From Thinopyrum elongatum (lineage: Eukaryota > Streptophyta > Magnoliopsida > Poales > Poaceae), in NCBI GenBank assembly GCA_011799875.1, contig CM022302.1:320520144-320584143 (forward strand): a DNA stretch of 64,000 nt, given 5' to 3'. The notes under the pieces are model-generated. The model was not told where the DNA came from and made no database searches. It saw only the letters and a list, made by a program, of their open reading frames with translations. Position numbers and translations under genes: made by a program. Of the stretch, positions 32,726 through 43,976 are shown in pieces; positions within the stretch are counted from its first letter, which is position 1, and every line of letters begins with the position of its first letter.

Positions 32726-35401
32726 ATGAGGAACTTGAAAGATACTAGAACCAAGATTTTTCCCTCTACTACGAGGGGAGGTAAGGAACTGCCATCTAGC
32801 TCTGCACTTGATTCACCTTCTGTTTTGAGTAAACTTGCGACACCTACACCTGCTATTGATTCTGATGATGCTAATGATGATACTACTGCTTTGCTTGATA
32901 ATACTGTGCCACTAGGTGAATTTCTTGATGAACAACTTGCTAGGGTTAGAGAAAATATTAAAGAAACTGAAGATTATGAATCTCCCCCTAGATATGAATT
33001 GCCTGTTGTACCTGAGGGTTATATTATGGATGAAGAAACTGCTAGAGACTTTCTTGCTTGCAATGATAGAGAAGATCTTAAGAAATTGCTAGCTAAGCTG
33101 AAAGAAAAATCCTTGAATGCTAGAATGAAATATGATCCCAATTTTGCTACTTCACCTATTTTTGTTACTGATAAGGATTATGAATTCTCTGTCGATCCTG
33201 AGTTAATTACTTTGGTTTAATTTGATCCTTTCTATGGTTATGAATCTGAAACAGTTGTGGCACATCTTACTAAATTGAATGATATAGCCACCCTATTTGC
33301 TCATGAGGAAAAACTTCGCTATTACTATATTTTTAAGTTGTTTCCTTTCTCATTAAAGGGTGATGCTAAGATATGGTTTAATTTTCTTGCTCCTGGTTGT
33401 GTGTGTAGTCCCCAAGATATGATATATTATTTCTCTCAAAAATATTTCCCTGCTCATAAGAAACAAGCTGCCTTACAGGAAATATTTAACTTTGTGCAAT
33501 CTGAAGAAGAGAGTCTCCCACAAGCTTGGGGGAGGCTTCTCCAATTACTTAATGCTTTGCTTGATCATCCTCTCAAGAAAAATGAAATACTTGATATCTT
33601 TTATAATGGACTAACCGATGCTTCTAGGGACCACCTAGATAGTTATGCTGATTGTATTTTCAGGGAACGAACTATTGAGCAAGCTGAATTGCTATTGAAT
33701 AATATGTTGAGTAATGATAATGATTGGACACTTCCTGAACCAACTCCTAAGCCAACTCTGAAGAAAAGAGGTATTCTATTTCTCAGTCCTGAAGATATGC
33801 AAGAGGCAAAGAAATCTATGAAAGAAAAAGGTATTAAAGCTGAAGATGTTAAGAATCTACCACCTATTGAAGAAATACATGGTCTTGATAACCCGACACA
33901 GGTAGTAGAGGTAAATTCTCTTTATAGATTTGATGAAGGTGATATTCCTCATAATAAGTCTGCTAGTCAATGCTTGGATGAGTTTGATAATTTTATTGTT
34001 AAACAAGGAAACTTCAATGCTTATGTTAGTAGACAATTGAAACATAATGCCTACATGCTTGACCACTTGGGTGATTATATGAGTAGAACTGTTAATGATC
34101 TTAAGCTTATTATTAAACATGCTTCCATGGTTATAACTCAAGTAGAACAAGTACTTAAAGCACATGATGATTTGCTTAATGAGTTGAATAATAAGAACAA
34201 TGATAATGGTGTTATGGTTATGACTAGAGGTGGTAAAATGACCCAGGAACCTTTGTATCCTGAGGGCCATCCTAAGAGAGTTGAGCAAGATTCTCAAAGA
34301 ATTAATACTGATGCATCTAGTCCTAGTAATAAAAAGAAAAAGAAAACTGATAGGACTTTGCATACTTCTAGTGAACCTGTCATAGACACACCTGAGAATC
34401 CAAATGATATTTCTATTTCTGATGCTGAGACACAATCTGGTGATGAACATGAACCTAGTGATAATGTTAATAATGATGTTCATGTTGATGCTCAACCTAC
34501 TAATGATAATGATGTAGAGATTGAACCTGCTGTTTATCTTGATAACCCACAATCAAAGAATCAACGTTATAATAAGAGAGACTTTGTTGCTAGGAAACAT
34601 GGTAGAGAAATCGAACCATGGGTTCAGAAACCCATGCCCTTTCCTCCTAAGCCATCCAAGAAAAGGGATGATGAGGATTTTGAGCGCTTTGCTGAAATGA
34701 TTAGACCTATCTTTTTGCGCATGCATTTAACTGATATACTTAAAATGCCTCCTTATGCCAAGTATATGAAAGATATTGTTACAAATAAAAGAAAGATAAC
34801 GGAGGCTGAAATTTCCACCATGCTTGCTAATTACACTTTTAAGGGTGGAATACCAAAGAAACTTGGAGATCCAGGAGTACTAACTATACCATGCTCCATT
34901 AAAATAAACTATGTTAAAACTGCTTTATGTGATCTTGGAGCCAGTGTTAGTGTTATGCCTTTCTCTTTATATCATAGACTTGAATTGAATAAGTTGACAC
35001 CTACTGAAATCTCTTTGCAAATGGCTGATAAATCAACTGCTATACCCATCGGTATTTGTGAGGATGTGCCTGTTGTGGATGCAAACGTTACTATCTTAAC
35101 AGACCTTGTTATTCTTGATATTCCCGAGGATGACAGTATGTCGATCATCCTTGGTAGACCCTTTTTGAATACTGCAGGGGCTGTTATTGATTGCAACAAA
35201 GGCAATGTCACTTTTCATGTTAATGGTAATGAGCATACGGTACACTTTTTGAAGAAACAACCTCAAGTTCATAGCATCAATTCTATTGGAAAATTTTCAA
35301 CTATTACTACTGGAGGTTTTGAATTCCCTCTTCCTACTGTCAAAAAGAAATATGATATTCTTATTGTTGGGGACATGCACATCCCCGTTGAGGTAACCTA
35401 G
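32726..35401 (+). pseudogene. gag: Ath-B gag-protease polyprotein, one in-frame stop
   Basis: ATG 32726; the frame is continuous for about 890 codons to TAG 35399-35401 except for a TAA at 33218-33220, where Ath-A reads a sense codon. An N-terminal acidic region is followed by the gag core (about 33170-33700, blocks GDAKIWFNFL and NGLTDASRDH). Then come a linker with many Asp/Asn residues and a Lys-rich patch (about 34320-34350), and the protease-like domain (about 34900-35170, LGASVSVMPF and IILGRPFLNT). Position and blocks match Athila gag-protease. No CCHC knuckle is visible. Frames after the stop remain intact for 714 codons, which suggests the stop is a late single event. Confidence 0.88.
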
Positions 35402-35711
35402 TGTTATTCGAAAATTCTCCGATTTCATGTCATTCAGAAGAAGTTTGTTAATAAGACTTGATCAACCTTGTTAATGGATTCCTTTTGATGAGCATGAGAT
35501 AGATGAATTTAGAAGGCACAACTCTCTGTACCCACTTTTTACTTTTTATTATTTAGATTAAATAAAGTAAAAATAGTATTTTCCTTCTGTTTTCTGAATT
35601 ATTCGTGAAATAAAAAATGTCCCGAAAATAAAAGTTCTCCAAATGCCCTGAAAATTTAGTATGATTTTTTATAGAATATTTGAGAATTTCTGGCACTGAG
35701 AACACACCAGG

Positions 35712-35786
35712 GGGACCCACCACCTGTCCACAAGGACGGAGGGCGCGCCCTACCCCCCTGGGTGCGCCCCCACCCTTGTGGGTCCC
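35712..35786 (+). repeat. Internal LTR-like hairpin module in Ath-B
   Basis: Outer arms GGGACCCAC (35712-35720) and GTGGGTCCC (35778-35786) pair with an A-T where the LTR copies have G-C. Inner arms are CCACAAGG (35728-35735) and CCTTGTGG (35774-35781). GGGCGCGCCC lies between. Upstream bases from about 35625 also resemble LTR sequence. Confidence 0.8.
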
Positions 35787-36188
35787 ATGTGGGCCCCCTC
35801 CACTTATTCCAGCACCCATCCACTTCGTCTTCCTCCAGAAAAAATCATCCCGTAGCTCAAACTCGTGTTCTTGGTCATTTTGTTGCCATTTTCGATCTCC
35901 TTGTGTAAAGCTCCATTTGCAAAACTGTTTTGGGGGATTGTTCTTCGGTATGTGACTCCTCCAATGCTCCAATTAGTTTTTGTTCTAGTTCTTTATATAT
36001 TGCAAATTTTTGCTGCTATAGTGACCCTGTTCTTGAGCTTGCATATCAAATTTATATGGTCCAAAGTAGTTTTGATGCATAATATAGTCTCTAGGCACTT
36101 GTAGGAGTAGTTGCTATCAATTTTATTGAGTTTGGTTCACTTTTATTTTGAGTCACTAAAATTTTCAGAAAATTTTCAGAGGAAGAAA

Positions 36189-37200
36189 ATGATGAGGAGA
36201 TTGTTGAGAGGCTCTTCGAGCCGGGGTTCAAAGGAAAAGGAAAATCAGGAGAAGGAAAAGCCCAAGTACAATCTTCCTCGTGCCGCGGAGATTCGGCCGT
36301 GTGAATGGCCATGCGATGTATTCTTGGAATCAGCCGGAATTTATGAAGATTTCTATTATTTGGTTGAGAATGCAGGCATCACCGACCAGTGTGATCAGTA
36401 TCTCCTACTCACTAATACTTTCGTGCAAAATTTTCATTTTCATGCTAGGAGATCACCACCCACGGTAGAGTTTCACTTATATGATGAGCATAAGGAAATG
36501 ACGCTTTATGACTTTTGTGAGGTTTGTAAATTACCTTATGAGGGTAGCATCGAGGAACCACATCCTAGTGATGTGGAAGATTTTATTAATGAAGTTACCG
36601 TAGGGGAGGAGAAAGGTGTCGGAAGCGAGAGTGGCTAGTTTACATTTTCCTATTTTACGTTACTACTCATTATTTGCTGGGACATGTTTAATCGGCCGCG
36701 GGGAGAGTGGAGGCCTTAGTGCTCCTGACCTTGCCATTTTACGCCATGCTTTACTTCGCGATAAAACTTTCAGTTTAGGCGCTATGGTTGCTAGACGGTT
36801 GAGTCTCAACCGTACTAAGGGTCCTATTTTCGGAGGTATCTTCGCCTCTCGACTTGCTAGACGCTGTGAAGTACCCATTAGGCATAATGAGAAAGAGGAG
36901 AAACTGCTACCCACTATATACTTAGATTATGACAGCATGGTAGCACATAAGTTTATTCGCTATGATGAGGAAAAGAGACTCATTTATATCTTGATATTTA
37001 GCGAGGATACTTTTCAGATTATTACCTTGCCTGCACCTGGTTTGTTCGATATTTATTCAGGCAGGTACTTCATTATGCCCGAGGACATTCATGCATACAC
37101 GGAGGGGACGCGATCCCCAGCTCCTGAGCCAGAGCCATCACCTAATCCATACAACATGTGCACTATTATTATTATTCACATCGTTCGGTCATGCAAGTGA
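36189..37200 (+). pseudogene. Ath-B ORF2, ATHILA ORF1-like protein, frameshifted
   Basis: The ATG at 36189 begins a basic N-terminus (MMRRLLRGSSSRGSKEKE). The block RPCEWPCDVF aligns with Ath-A ORF2, and a later block MTLYDFCEVCKLP aligns with its MDLEEFNEACKIP. A frame change at about 36620 moves the reading to a second frame that runs on with LHFPILRYYS and ITLPAPGLFD blocks. The C-terminal tail of Ath-A is replaced after about 37150 by 3' tail sequence because of a deletion. The two copies keep the same blocks with different breaks, so the protein was likely functional in the ancestor. The role is not known. Confidence 0.6.
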
Positions 37201-38723
37201 AAGGCAATAATGATGATATATGATGAAATGATTGAGATGAGGAAAAGCTGGTATGAACTCGACCAATCTTGTTTTTGTAAATATGATTAGTTCATCGTTC
37301 ATGATTCAGCCTATTATGAATGAAACATGTTTGCAATGAGAATTAGAGATTATAGTTATTCATGCCATGCTTAATTAGCTAGGAGTTTATAATGGTTTAC
37401 CTTGCGTGCCAACATGCTTTTAAAATGGTTGTGATGTAGTATGATAGGATGGTATCCTCCTTTGAATGATTCGAGTAGCTTGACTTGGCACATGTTCACG
37501 CATGTAGTTGAAACAAAATCAACATAGCCTCCACGATATTTATGTTCATGGTGATTTATATCCTACTCATGCTTGCATTCAATTTTGGTTAATCACGATG
37601 CATGTTTATGACTGTTGTCGCTCTCTAGTTGGTCACTTCCCAGTCTTTTTCTAGCCTTCACTTGTACTAAGCGGGAATACTGCTTATGCATCCACTTCCA
37701 TAAACCCAAAGTTATTCCATATGAGTCCACCATACCTTCCTATATGCGGTATTTACCTGCCGTTCCATGTAAATTTGCATGTGCCAAACTCTAAACCTTC
37801 AAATGATTATCTGTTTTTATGCCCGAATCGCTCATGTAGCGACTGGGGGCTGTCAGTATCTTCCATGCTAGGTGGGTTATTCTCGCTATGAGTGGACTCC
37901 GCTCATCAGTCATGAGAAAATGGCTAGTAATCGGGATGCCCAGTCCCATGCTCAAATCAAATCAAAATAAATTAAAACAAAACTCCCCCAGGATTTTTGA
38001 TTGTATGGACGATACCCGTTGTTTCAAACCAGCCGTGGAGTGTGCTTGTTGGTTGAGGGGGAGTAAAAAAACTTTACCATTCTGTTTGGGAACCGCCTAT
38101 AATGTATGTAGCATGGAAGATATTGAGATCTCTTGGTTGTTATGTTGATAATGAAAGCATACCGCTCAAAATTATATTCATCTCTGTTTTAAAAACTCGA
38201 GCTCTGGCACCTCTGCAAATACCTTCTTCCCTCTGCGAAGGGCCTATCTATTTACTTTTATTGCTGAGTCATCATCCTCTTATAAAAAGCACCAGTTAGA
38301 GAGCACCACTGTCATTTGTATGCTTTTTTATTAATTGATATTGAGTATGACTGTGACTGGATCTCTTTTACCATGAATTACAATGTCTAGTCAGTCCTTG
38401 ATCTTCAGGGGTGCTCTGCATTTATGTTTTGCGGTCTCAGAAAGGGCTAGCGAGATACCATCTTGTTATATCATATCGTGATTGTTCTAAAAAAGTGTTG
38501 TCATCCAAGATTTATTATTATTGCTCGCTAGTTGATCATGCCATTGATATGAGTAAATGTGAGACCTAAATGTTATTGTGAATATGGTTAGTTCATAATC
38601 TTTGCTGAAAACTTGAATGCTGGCTTTACATATTTGCAACAACAAGATCAAACAGTGTTTGTAAAAGTTTTTCTTTATCACTTTCAGTTTATCAACTGAA
38701 TTGCTTGAGGACAAGCAATGGGT
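37201..38723 (+). other. Ath-B 3' non-coding tail
   Basis: Colinear with Ath-A 17575-19087. No gene is visible. Ath-B lacks the equivalent of Ath-A about 16890-17517, including the internal PPT. Confidence 0.7.
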
Positions 38724-38738
38724 TAGGCTTGGGGGAGT
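38724..38738 (+). other. Polypurine tract of Ath-B
   Basis: TAGGCTTGGGGGAGT precedes the 3' LTR at 38739. It differs by one base from the Ath-A tract. Confidence 0.85.
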
Positions 38739-40143
38739 TGATACGTCTCCATCGTATCTACTTTTCCAAACTCTTTTGCCCTTGTTTTGGACTCTAATTT
38801 GCATGATTTGAATGGAACTAACCCGGAGTGACGCTTTTTTTAGCAGAATTGCCATGGTGTTATTTTTGAGCAGAAATAAAAGTTCTCGGAATGACCTGAA
38901 ACTTCATGGAGATCATTTTTGGAATTAATAAAAAATATTGGCGAAAGAATCAACAGAAGGGGGCCCACACCCTATCCACAAGGGTGGCAGGCACGCCGAC
39001 CTCCCCAGGGCGCGCCATCCGTCCTTGTGGGCCCCCTGGACCTCCACTAACCTCAACTCCAACTCCATATATTCATGTTCGGGGAGAAAAAAATCAGAGA
39101 GAAGGATTCATCGCGTTTTACGATACGGAGCCACCGCCACCTCCTGTTCTTCCTCGGGAGGGCAGATCTGGAGTCTGTTGGGGGCTCCGGAGAGGGGAAA
39201 TCGTTGCCGTCGTCATCATCAACCATCCTCCATCACCAATTTCATGATGCTCACTGCCGTGCATGAGTAATTCCATCGTAGGCTTGCTGGACGGTGATGG
39301 GTTGGATGAGATTTACCATGTAATCGAGTTAGTTTTGTTAGGGTTCGATCCCTAGTATCCATTATGTTCTAAGATTGATGTTGCTATGACTTTGCTATGC
39401 CTAATGCTTGTCACTAGGGCCCGAGTGCCATGATTTCAGATCTGAACCTATTATGTTTTCATGAATATATTTGTGTTCTTGATCCTATCTTGCAAGTTAT
39501 AGTCACCTACTACGTGTTATGATCCGGCAACCCTGGAGTGACAATAGTCGGGACACTTCCCGGTGATGACCGTAGTTTGAGGAGTTCATGTATTCACTAA
39601 GTTCTATTGCTTTGGTCCGGTACTCTATTAAAAGGAGGCCTTAATATCCCTTAGTTTACAATAGGACCTCGCTGCCACGGGAGGGTAGGACAAAAGATGT
39701 CATGCAAGTTCTTTTCGATAAGCACGTATGACTATATTCGGAATACATACCTACATTATATTGATGAATTGGAGCTAGTTCTGTGTCACCCTATGTTATA
39801 ACTGTTGCATGATGAATGCCATCCAACATAATTATCCATCATTGATCCATTGCCTATGAGCTTTTCACATATTGATCTTTGCTAAGTTACTTTTTCGTTG
39901 CCACTGTTACAATTGCTACAAAACTGCTACTTTTACTTTTGCCACCGTTACCGTTACTTTTGTACTACTTTGCTACTAAATACTTTGCTGCAGATATTAA
40001 GTCTTTCAGGTGTGGTTGAATTGACAACTGAGCTGCTAATACTTGAGAATATTCTTTGGCTCCCCTTGTGTCAAATCAATAAATTTGGGTTGAATTCTCT
40101 ACCCTCGAAAACTGTTGCGATCCCCTATACTTGTGGTTTATCA
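38739..40143 (+). repeat. Ath-B 3' LTR (1405 bp)
   Basis: It begins TGATACGTCTCCATCG and ends CTTGTGGTTTATCA. The hairpin arms are GGGGGCCCAC (38959-38968), CCACAAGG (38976-38983), CCTTGTGG (39023-39030) and GTGGGCCCCC (39027-39036). Confidence 0.92.
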
Positions 40144-40148
40144 GGCAC

Positions 40149-40469
40149 CTGGGCGCGCCTACCCCCTGGGCGCGCCCTGGTGGCTCGTGGCCACCTCCTT
40201 CGTCTTCTGGCCCTCTCCCGAAGCTTCTAGTGTCTCTTTTGTCCATAAAAAAATCTCCAAAAAGTTTCGTGGCATTTGGACTTCGTTTGGTACTGATATT
40301 CTGAAAAACCAAAAAACAGGAAAAAAAGCAACTGACACTGGGCACTAAGTTAATAGGCTAGTCCCAAAAAATGATATATAATTGCTTGTAATTGCATATA
40401 AAACATCCAAGATTGATACTATAATAGCATGGAACAATAAAAAATTATAGATACGTTGGAGACGTATCA
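40149..40469 (-). repeat. Ath-C 5' LTR, right part
   Basis: This continues the LTR after Ath-B and ends, on the plus strand, with GTTGGAGACGTATCA. The minus-strand LTR start is therefore TGATACGTCTCCAACG. Beyond it begins Tat-1 antisense sequence. Confidence 0.85.
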
Positions 40470-41578
40470 CACCCTGCTGGCAATATGTGCCAGCTCTTCG
40501 TCGGTGGTATTGTGGGTAAGGTCCATCTCCTCCCTGATGGCTTTCGCCACTAGGGTGCCAAACCATCTCCTCACCGCATCTTCTGGGAATTGTTGCCAAG
40601 ATCCCTTGACACAGTGGGCATTACATTCAGGCATCATTGCAATAATGGCATCCTTGGTGGAATTATTGCACAAAGGCACTACGTTCGCCTGCAGCTTGAA
40701 CTTACCAGTGGCATAAAAGAGCTGATGGTAGAGGAGTTTGTTGCATTACCATCAAGTTGGCGCCAAGCCCAACAGTCACTCGCATGATATCAGTTGTGTT
40801 CTTGTAATCCGAAGCTAGCCTTCCCTTGTCCTGAAGGGGGGCGATGCGGCGGCGGAGGAAATCTGCTCCTATCATCTCGATGGTGGGCCAGTGGCCCTGA
40901 GGCGGAGGATGCGAGTTGTGGCGATTGAGAGCTTCTTGTCATTTAAGTTAAGGGATCCCCAATCCCCGCTGCGCTCCACCTTGTTCATCCTCGGCCTGCA
41001 GAAATCTAGGAACTCGGCGTCCTTTATCCCGCACCATTCTACTCGCCATTCGTCCCACCTCAAATGCAGTTGGCCATCGAGGTAGGCCTCCTTGGCGCTG
41101 GCTTTGGGGATCCAAGTAATGCCGCCGGAAGGAACAACGACTTCGACATGAGGAAGAAAGTAATGGCGAAAGAGAGCAACGTTGGGCATTACTTCGATGA
41201 AGTTCTCACACATATGCATGCAGATATACATATAAGTCATGGAATTTGGTGTGAAGTCGAGAAGACGGAACCCATATGTGTACATGATTTCAGAGAAAAA
41301 AATAGAGAAAGGGGGGACAAGCCCACAATAGAAGTATGCGGTGAAGAAGGGGTACTTGTCTTCGCTGGATTTGGCAGAGCCGAGAAAAACTTGTGCGTGG
41401 GATGGGCCGCCGTTTCCCTCCCCCACATGATCGCGTACCGCTCTACTAGGTCCTCCTGCTTGAGCACCGGTGCGAGGATGACATTCTTCCTCCGCAGCGC
41501 CGCCATTTCATCCTTCATCTTCTTTGCTTCCGGGTCGGCTGGCTTTTTAGCCTTGCCCTGGCCTCTTTTGGGAGCCAT
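40470..41578 (-). pseudogene. Tat-1 antisense gene, 5' part: 'putative gypsy type transposon' protein
   Basis: The minus-strand ATG at 41578 opens a basic N-terminus (MAPKRGQGKAKKPAD). After a one-base frame change in a G-run near 41427 the frame continues as a globular domain, with YPFFTAYFYCGLVPPFSIFF and later PNVALFRHYF. This resembles the domain Pfam names as a putative plant gypsy-type transposon protein (Transposase_28). A stop at 40872-40874 and further decay follow down to 40470, where Ath-C cuts the gene. The remainder is at 8387-10955. Position just inside the 3' LTR and minus orientation fit the antisense gene of Tat elements. Confidence 0.8.
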
Positions 41579-41969
41579 GGTGGATGCCAAGGAAGTGGAT
41601 TTGGTGGGAGGGCAATGGCGTGATGGAGCGATGGCAAAAGGAGCAGAGTGCTCTGTTCTTGTGCAAGGAAGAAGATGAAGGAGGCAGATGCTAGATTGGA
41701 AGTGAAAGAGGGTAAATGAGCAGTGCCTCTTGCAATTTCCTTTTTTATGGGTAAGGCGCACGGGTTGACTCTTTACTGTCCTACGTGGCTGCGCTTTTCA
41801 GGCGCACTACCCCTGGCAACCGTTTCAATCCACCTCTCCCATGTTCCGCATTTAATGCACATCATGGGGGCATGGTAAAAGAGAAGATTATAATAGTTAT
41901 CCTCCTCCACGCGTGCCTATGCACTGTTCGGGCCTAGCCCAACAATGCCTCACATGCGTGTGTGGCCTA
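41579..41969 (+). other. Tat-1 spacer between antisense gene and PPT
   Basis: This would contain the promoter and leader of the antisense gene on the minus strand. No clear minus-strand TATA box stands out to me. No other gene is visible. Confidence 0.5.
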
Positions 41970-41983
41970 GGCCCGGGGGCTCC
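41970..41983 (+). other. Tat-1 polypurine tract region
   Basis: GGCCCGGGGGCTCC lies directly before the LTR start at 41984. Tat elements often have a G-rich tract followed by CT just before the TGT of the LTR. Confidence 0.55.
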
Positions 41984-42829
41984 TGTCGGTGTACTAAAAC
42001 ATGTGTGCCTTAGTACACCGACTTGTGCACAAGCAGTTGTAGCCTTCTCGATGGCAAGGCTTGCCAGAGGACTACTGCAGACAAGATACCAACATACAAG
42101 ACCGTGAAGAAGACCTCCCAGTAGGTCATTGAGAAGTACTAAGTTAGTACTAAAGGACAAGATTCCAGTTGCCGGCAAGCTCTGCACCGACAAGCCTAGA
42201 CCCGGCAAGCTCCTTGCCGGGAAGTACCCCCTTCTCGCCTTTTGACCGCTCCACCTCATCGACTAGCTGATGGCTTCACAAGCTTAGGTGTCGAGTGGAA
42301 ATGCGGCTTGGGGAGGATCATCATACGCGTGTCAACACCTTGCATAAAGGTAAACTTTATTGACACCCATCTAGTGGACGTGTCGAGACGACGGGATCTC
42401 CCAGACCGACAACACATAAGGAGAGACACCTTTTGCCAAAGGATCGTTATTAGCTCACGGTGCATTAAATGCCGTTATCCTAGTCTAGTAGGCCACTATT
42501 CCATAAGATGTAATGACCATGTTGCCACTATGGTGACCCCTTTTCATCTATAAAAGGAGGCCCATGGCTACATTGGCCCAGGTCGACACTTTGCTCACTC
42601 TTACACAGTAGTCGCACCTTGCACACACCTTTCCGGCAAGCTGTGCTTGTAACTTGAGCCCCAAGTCAATCCTCCAAACAGGTAGGAGTAGGGTTTTACG
42701 CCTCCACGGCGGCCTGAACCTAGGAAAACCTCACGTGTGAACTTCCGGATTTGCTCTCCTTGCTTGTTGACCTCCTTAGCCGAACTGCAAAGGGGCCTCA
42801 CTGGTCCCATAGATTGTTGTACCCCAACA
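41984..42829 (+). repeat. Tat-1 3' LTR (846 bp)
   Basis: It begins TGTCGGTGTACTAAAAC and ends TTGTACCCCAACA. It aligns with the Tat-2 5' LTR, including the promoter block TATAAAAGGAGGCCCATGG (here 42549-42567). Confidence 0.85.
42549..42557 (+). promoter_or_regulatory. TATA box of the Tat-1 LTR
   Basis: TATAAAAGG is followed by AGGCCCATGGC, identical in the Tat-2 LTR at 55614-55622, indicating conserved promoter function. Confidence 0.75.
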
Positions 42830-43088
42830 CCCGGATGCCCTATTCGTTGAGACAGCGAAAAAATGTCTTCGATCATCTCTACCATGTTGTCCGATATTTT
42901 GATGATTACTTTATCTTGAAGAAGGATGTCGTGGGAAGGATTGGGTTCTCTGGTTACCATAAGTGCGCGGCTGCACTACGGATGCTTGCATATGTCACGA
43001 CCGCTGATTCGTGGGACAATACCTACGGATGTCTGAGAGCACACGTGGAGATGACATGGTAAGATTTGCTACTACCGTGGTCTTGGTG
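42830..43088 (+). pseudogene. Harb-J transposase, N-terminal fragment
   Basis: Blocks VFDHLYHVVRYFDDYF and AALRMLAY match the N-terminal region of plant Harbinger transposases (PF04827-like). A frame change near 43020 leads into a second frame with LRMSEST, the usual next block. The sequence is cut at 43088 by solo-I and at 42829 by Tat-1. Confidence 0.8.
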
Positions 43089-43971
43089 TGATGTGGACAT
43101 AGCCTCTATAGATATGATCAAAAAAATTGTCCGCAGATACAATTATCAGGTGATTTCTATTAATAATTATATAAATTATTATTTTGTTGCTCTGAACAGA
43201 AATACGACATAAACTATTATTTTATGCAGAGTTAACGGAGAATTGTACAAACCACGTGTCAAGATACAAAGGTGTATGTATACACATACGTATGGGTGTG
43301 TGTATGACAACATGGTGCAGTCATCCACCGTTCTTGCATGCATGCACTCCATTAAAGCATCCATCCATCCATCATGCATGCAACCGTACAAGAAGCCAAG
43401 AGGGCCAGTCAATTTGGTTTTGGCTACATGGGCTAAGAGGAGAAACGTGTTGGGTCCACTAATTACACCACATCAGGCCAACACGTCTCATCAACAGAAG
43501 CAACCGCCACACAATACAGTGTCTGGCCTTCGTACGGCAGGCGTTCCGTGACACGAGGTAGTCGGCCCTCTTAATAAATAGCTAGTCTAAATTAGGGTTT
43601 AGACTCGGGTTTTATTGTATTGTTTAGCCATCACTACAATTTCGCATCTATGAGACGTGTAGGACTACCGCCTTGTCAGATCCACAATGGAACCCCAACT
43701 TGTTCATCTATTTCGTGTGCTCAATTTTTCATCCGCAATTTCAGATTGCAATTCATCTTTGTTCTTGCTGGTTCTTCGGTTGCTTGCAGGAACTCGAACC
43801 TTGTTGTTCAGGTTGATCGTGCTTATGGCAAGGTCAATAACCATCGGAGATTGGTTTAGCGATTGTCAAGGCGTATCGTCGGGTATGGTATAGCCGGATC
43901 GTCAAGGTCAAAATCCACCAAATCGATAATTATCCCCACTCTCATCGAAAGATCGGGCCGCCATTACATCA
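43089..43971 (+). mobile_element. solo-I: 883 bp solo LTR
   Basis: It starts TGATGTGGACATAGCC and ends CCATTACATCA, flanked by perfect duplications TGGTG (43084-43088 and 43972-43976). Its removal joins the two transposase fragments at the expected residue. It contains a TATA-like AATAAATAG (about 43572-43580) and no coding domain. The family is not recognised. Strand is inferred from the TATA box. Confidence 0.85.
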
Positions 43972-43976
43972 TGGTG

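Larger units (their letters stand above)
31245..40143 (+). mobile_element. Ath-B: complete Athila-lineage element without RT
   Basis: The LTRs are 31245-32647 and 38739-40143. The target duplications GGCAC at 31240-31244 and 40144-40148 are perfect. Contents are a PBS, one long gag-protease frame, an internal hairpin module, ORF2 and a PPT. No RT, RNase H or integrase domain is present. Compared with Ath-A, the gag-protease is far better preserved. In a 163-base LTR sample (31767 and 39267 onward) I count six differences between its LTRs, so it is not young. It sits in the LTR of Ath-C. Confidence 0.93.
31230..40190 (-). repeat. Hairpin module of the Ath-C LTR, split by Ath-B
   Basis: The left arm CCACGAG (31234-31240, within GGGCCCACGAG) and right arm CTCGTGG (40184-40190) flank two GGGCGCGCC motifs (from 40151 and 40169). 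The arms pair perfectly but carry G and C where other copies have A and T, a compensatory change. Ath-B inserted at the inner edge of the left arm. Confidence 0.75.
20012..40469 (-). mobile_element. Ath-C: minus-strand Athila-type element, 3' end lost, carrying Cop-1 and Ath-B
   Basis: Its 5' LTR is 30031-31244 plus 40149-40469. A PBS lies at 29986-30003 and a gag remnant at 29221-29774. Internal sequence continues left to 28772, resumes at 20152 after Cop-1, and ends at about 20012 against the truncated Ath-A LTR. The 3' LTR and most of the internal region are missing. The right flank 40470-40474 is CACCC. Ath-A and Ath-C point toward each other and both lack the ends that meet, which indicates a deletion after both had inserted. 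Confidence 0.75.
1033..42829 (+). mobile_element. Tat-1: Tat-lineage Ty3/Gypsy retrotransposon, heavily interrupted; left end outside the window
   Basis: The pieces read in the order of a Tat-type element. Gag and protease lie at 1033-2700, the protease tail and RT at 7437-8386, a minus-strand gene at 8387-10955 and 40470-41578, a polypurine tract at about 41970-41983, and the 3' LTR at 41984-42829. Each piece has a clear counterpart in Tat-2 (55096 onward) or, for the 5' half of the antisense gene, in known plant Tat elements. The gaps are filled by solo-D, Ath-A, Ath-C, Cop-1 and Ath-B. RNase H and integrase are missing because of a deletion at about 8386. The right flank 42830-42834 (CCCGG) would be half of the target duplication; the left end cannot be checked. 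The element is inserted into the transposase gene of Harb-J. Confidence 0.85.

Noticed and set aside
33857..34552. 231-codon minus-strand open frame
   Set aside because: It is the shadow of the Ath-B gag-protease frame, and a matching shadow exists in Ath-A (13647-14444). The Ile/Arg-rich composition reflects the complement of Asp/Asn codons.
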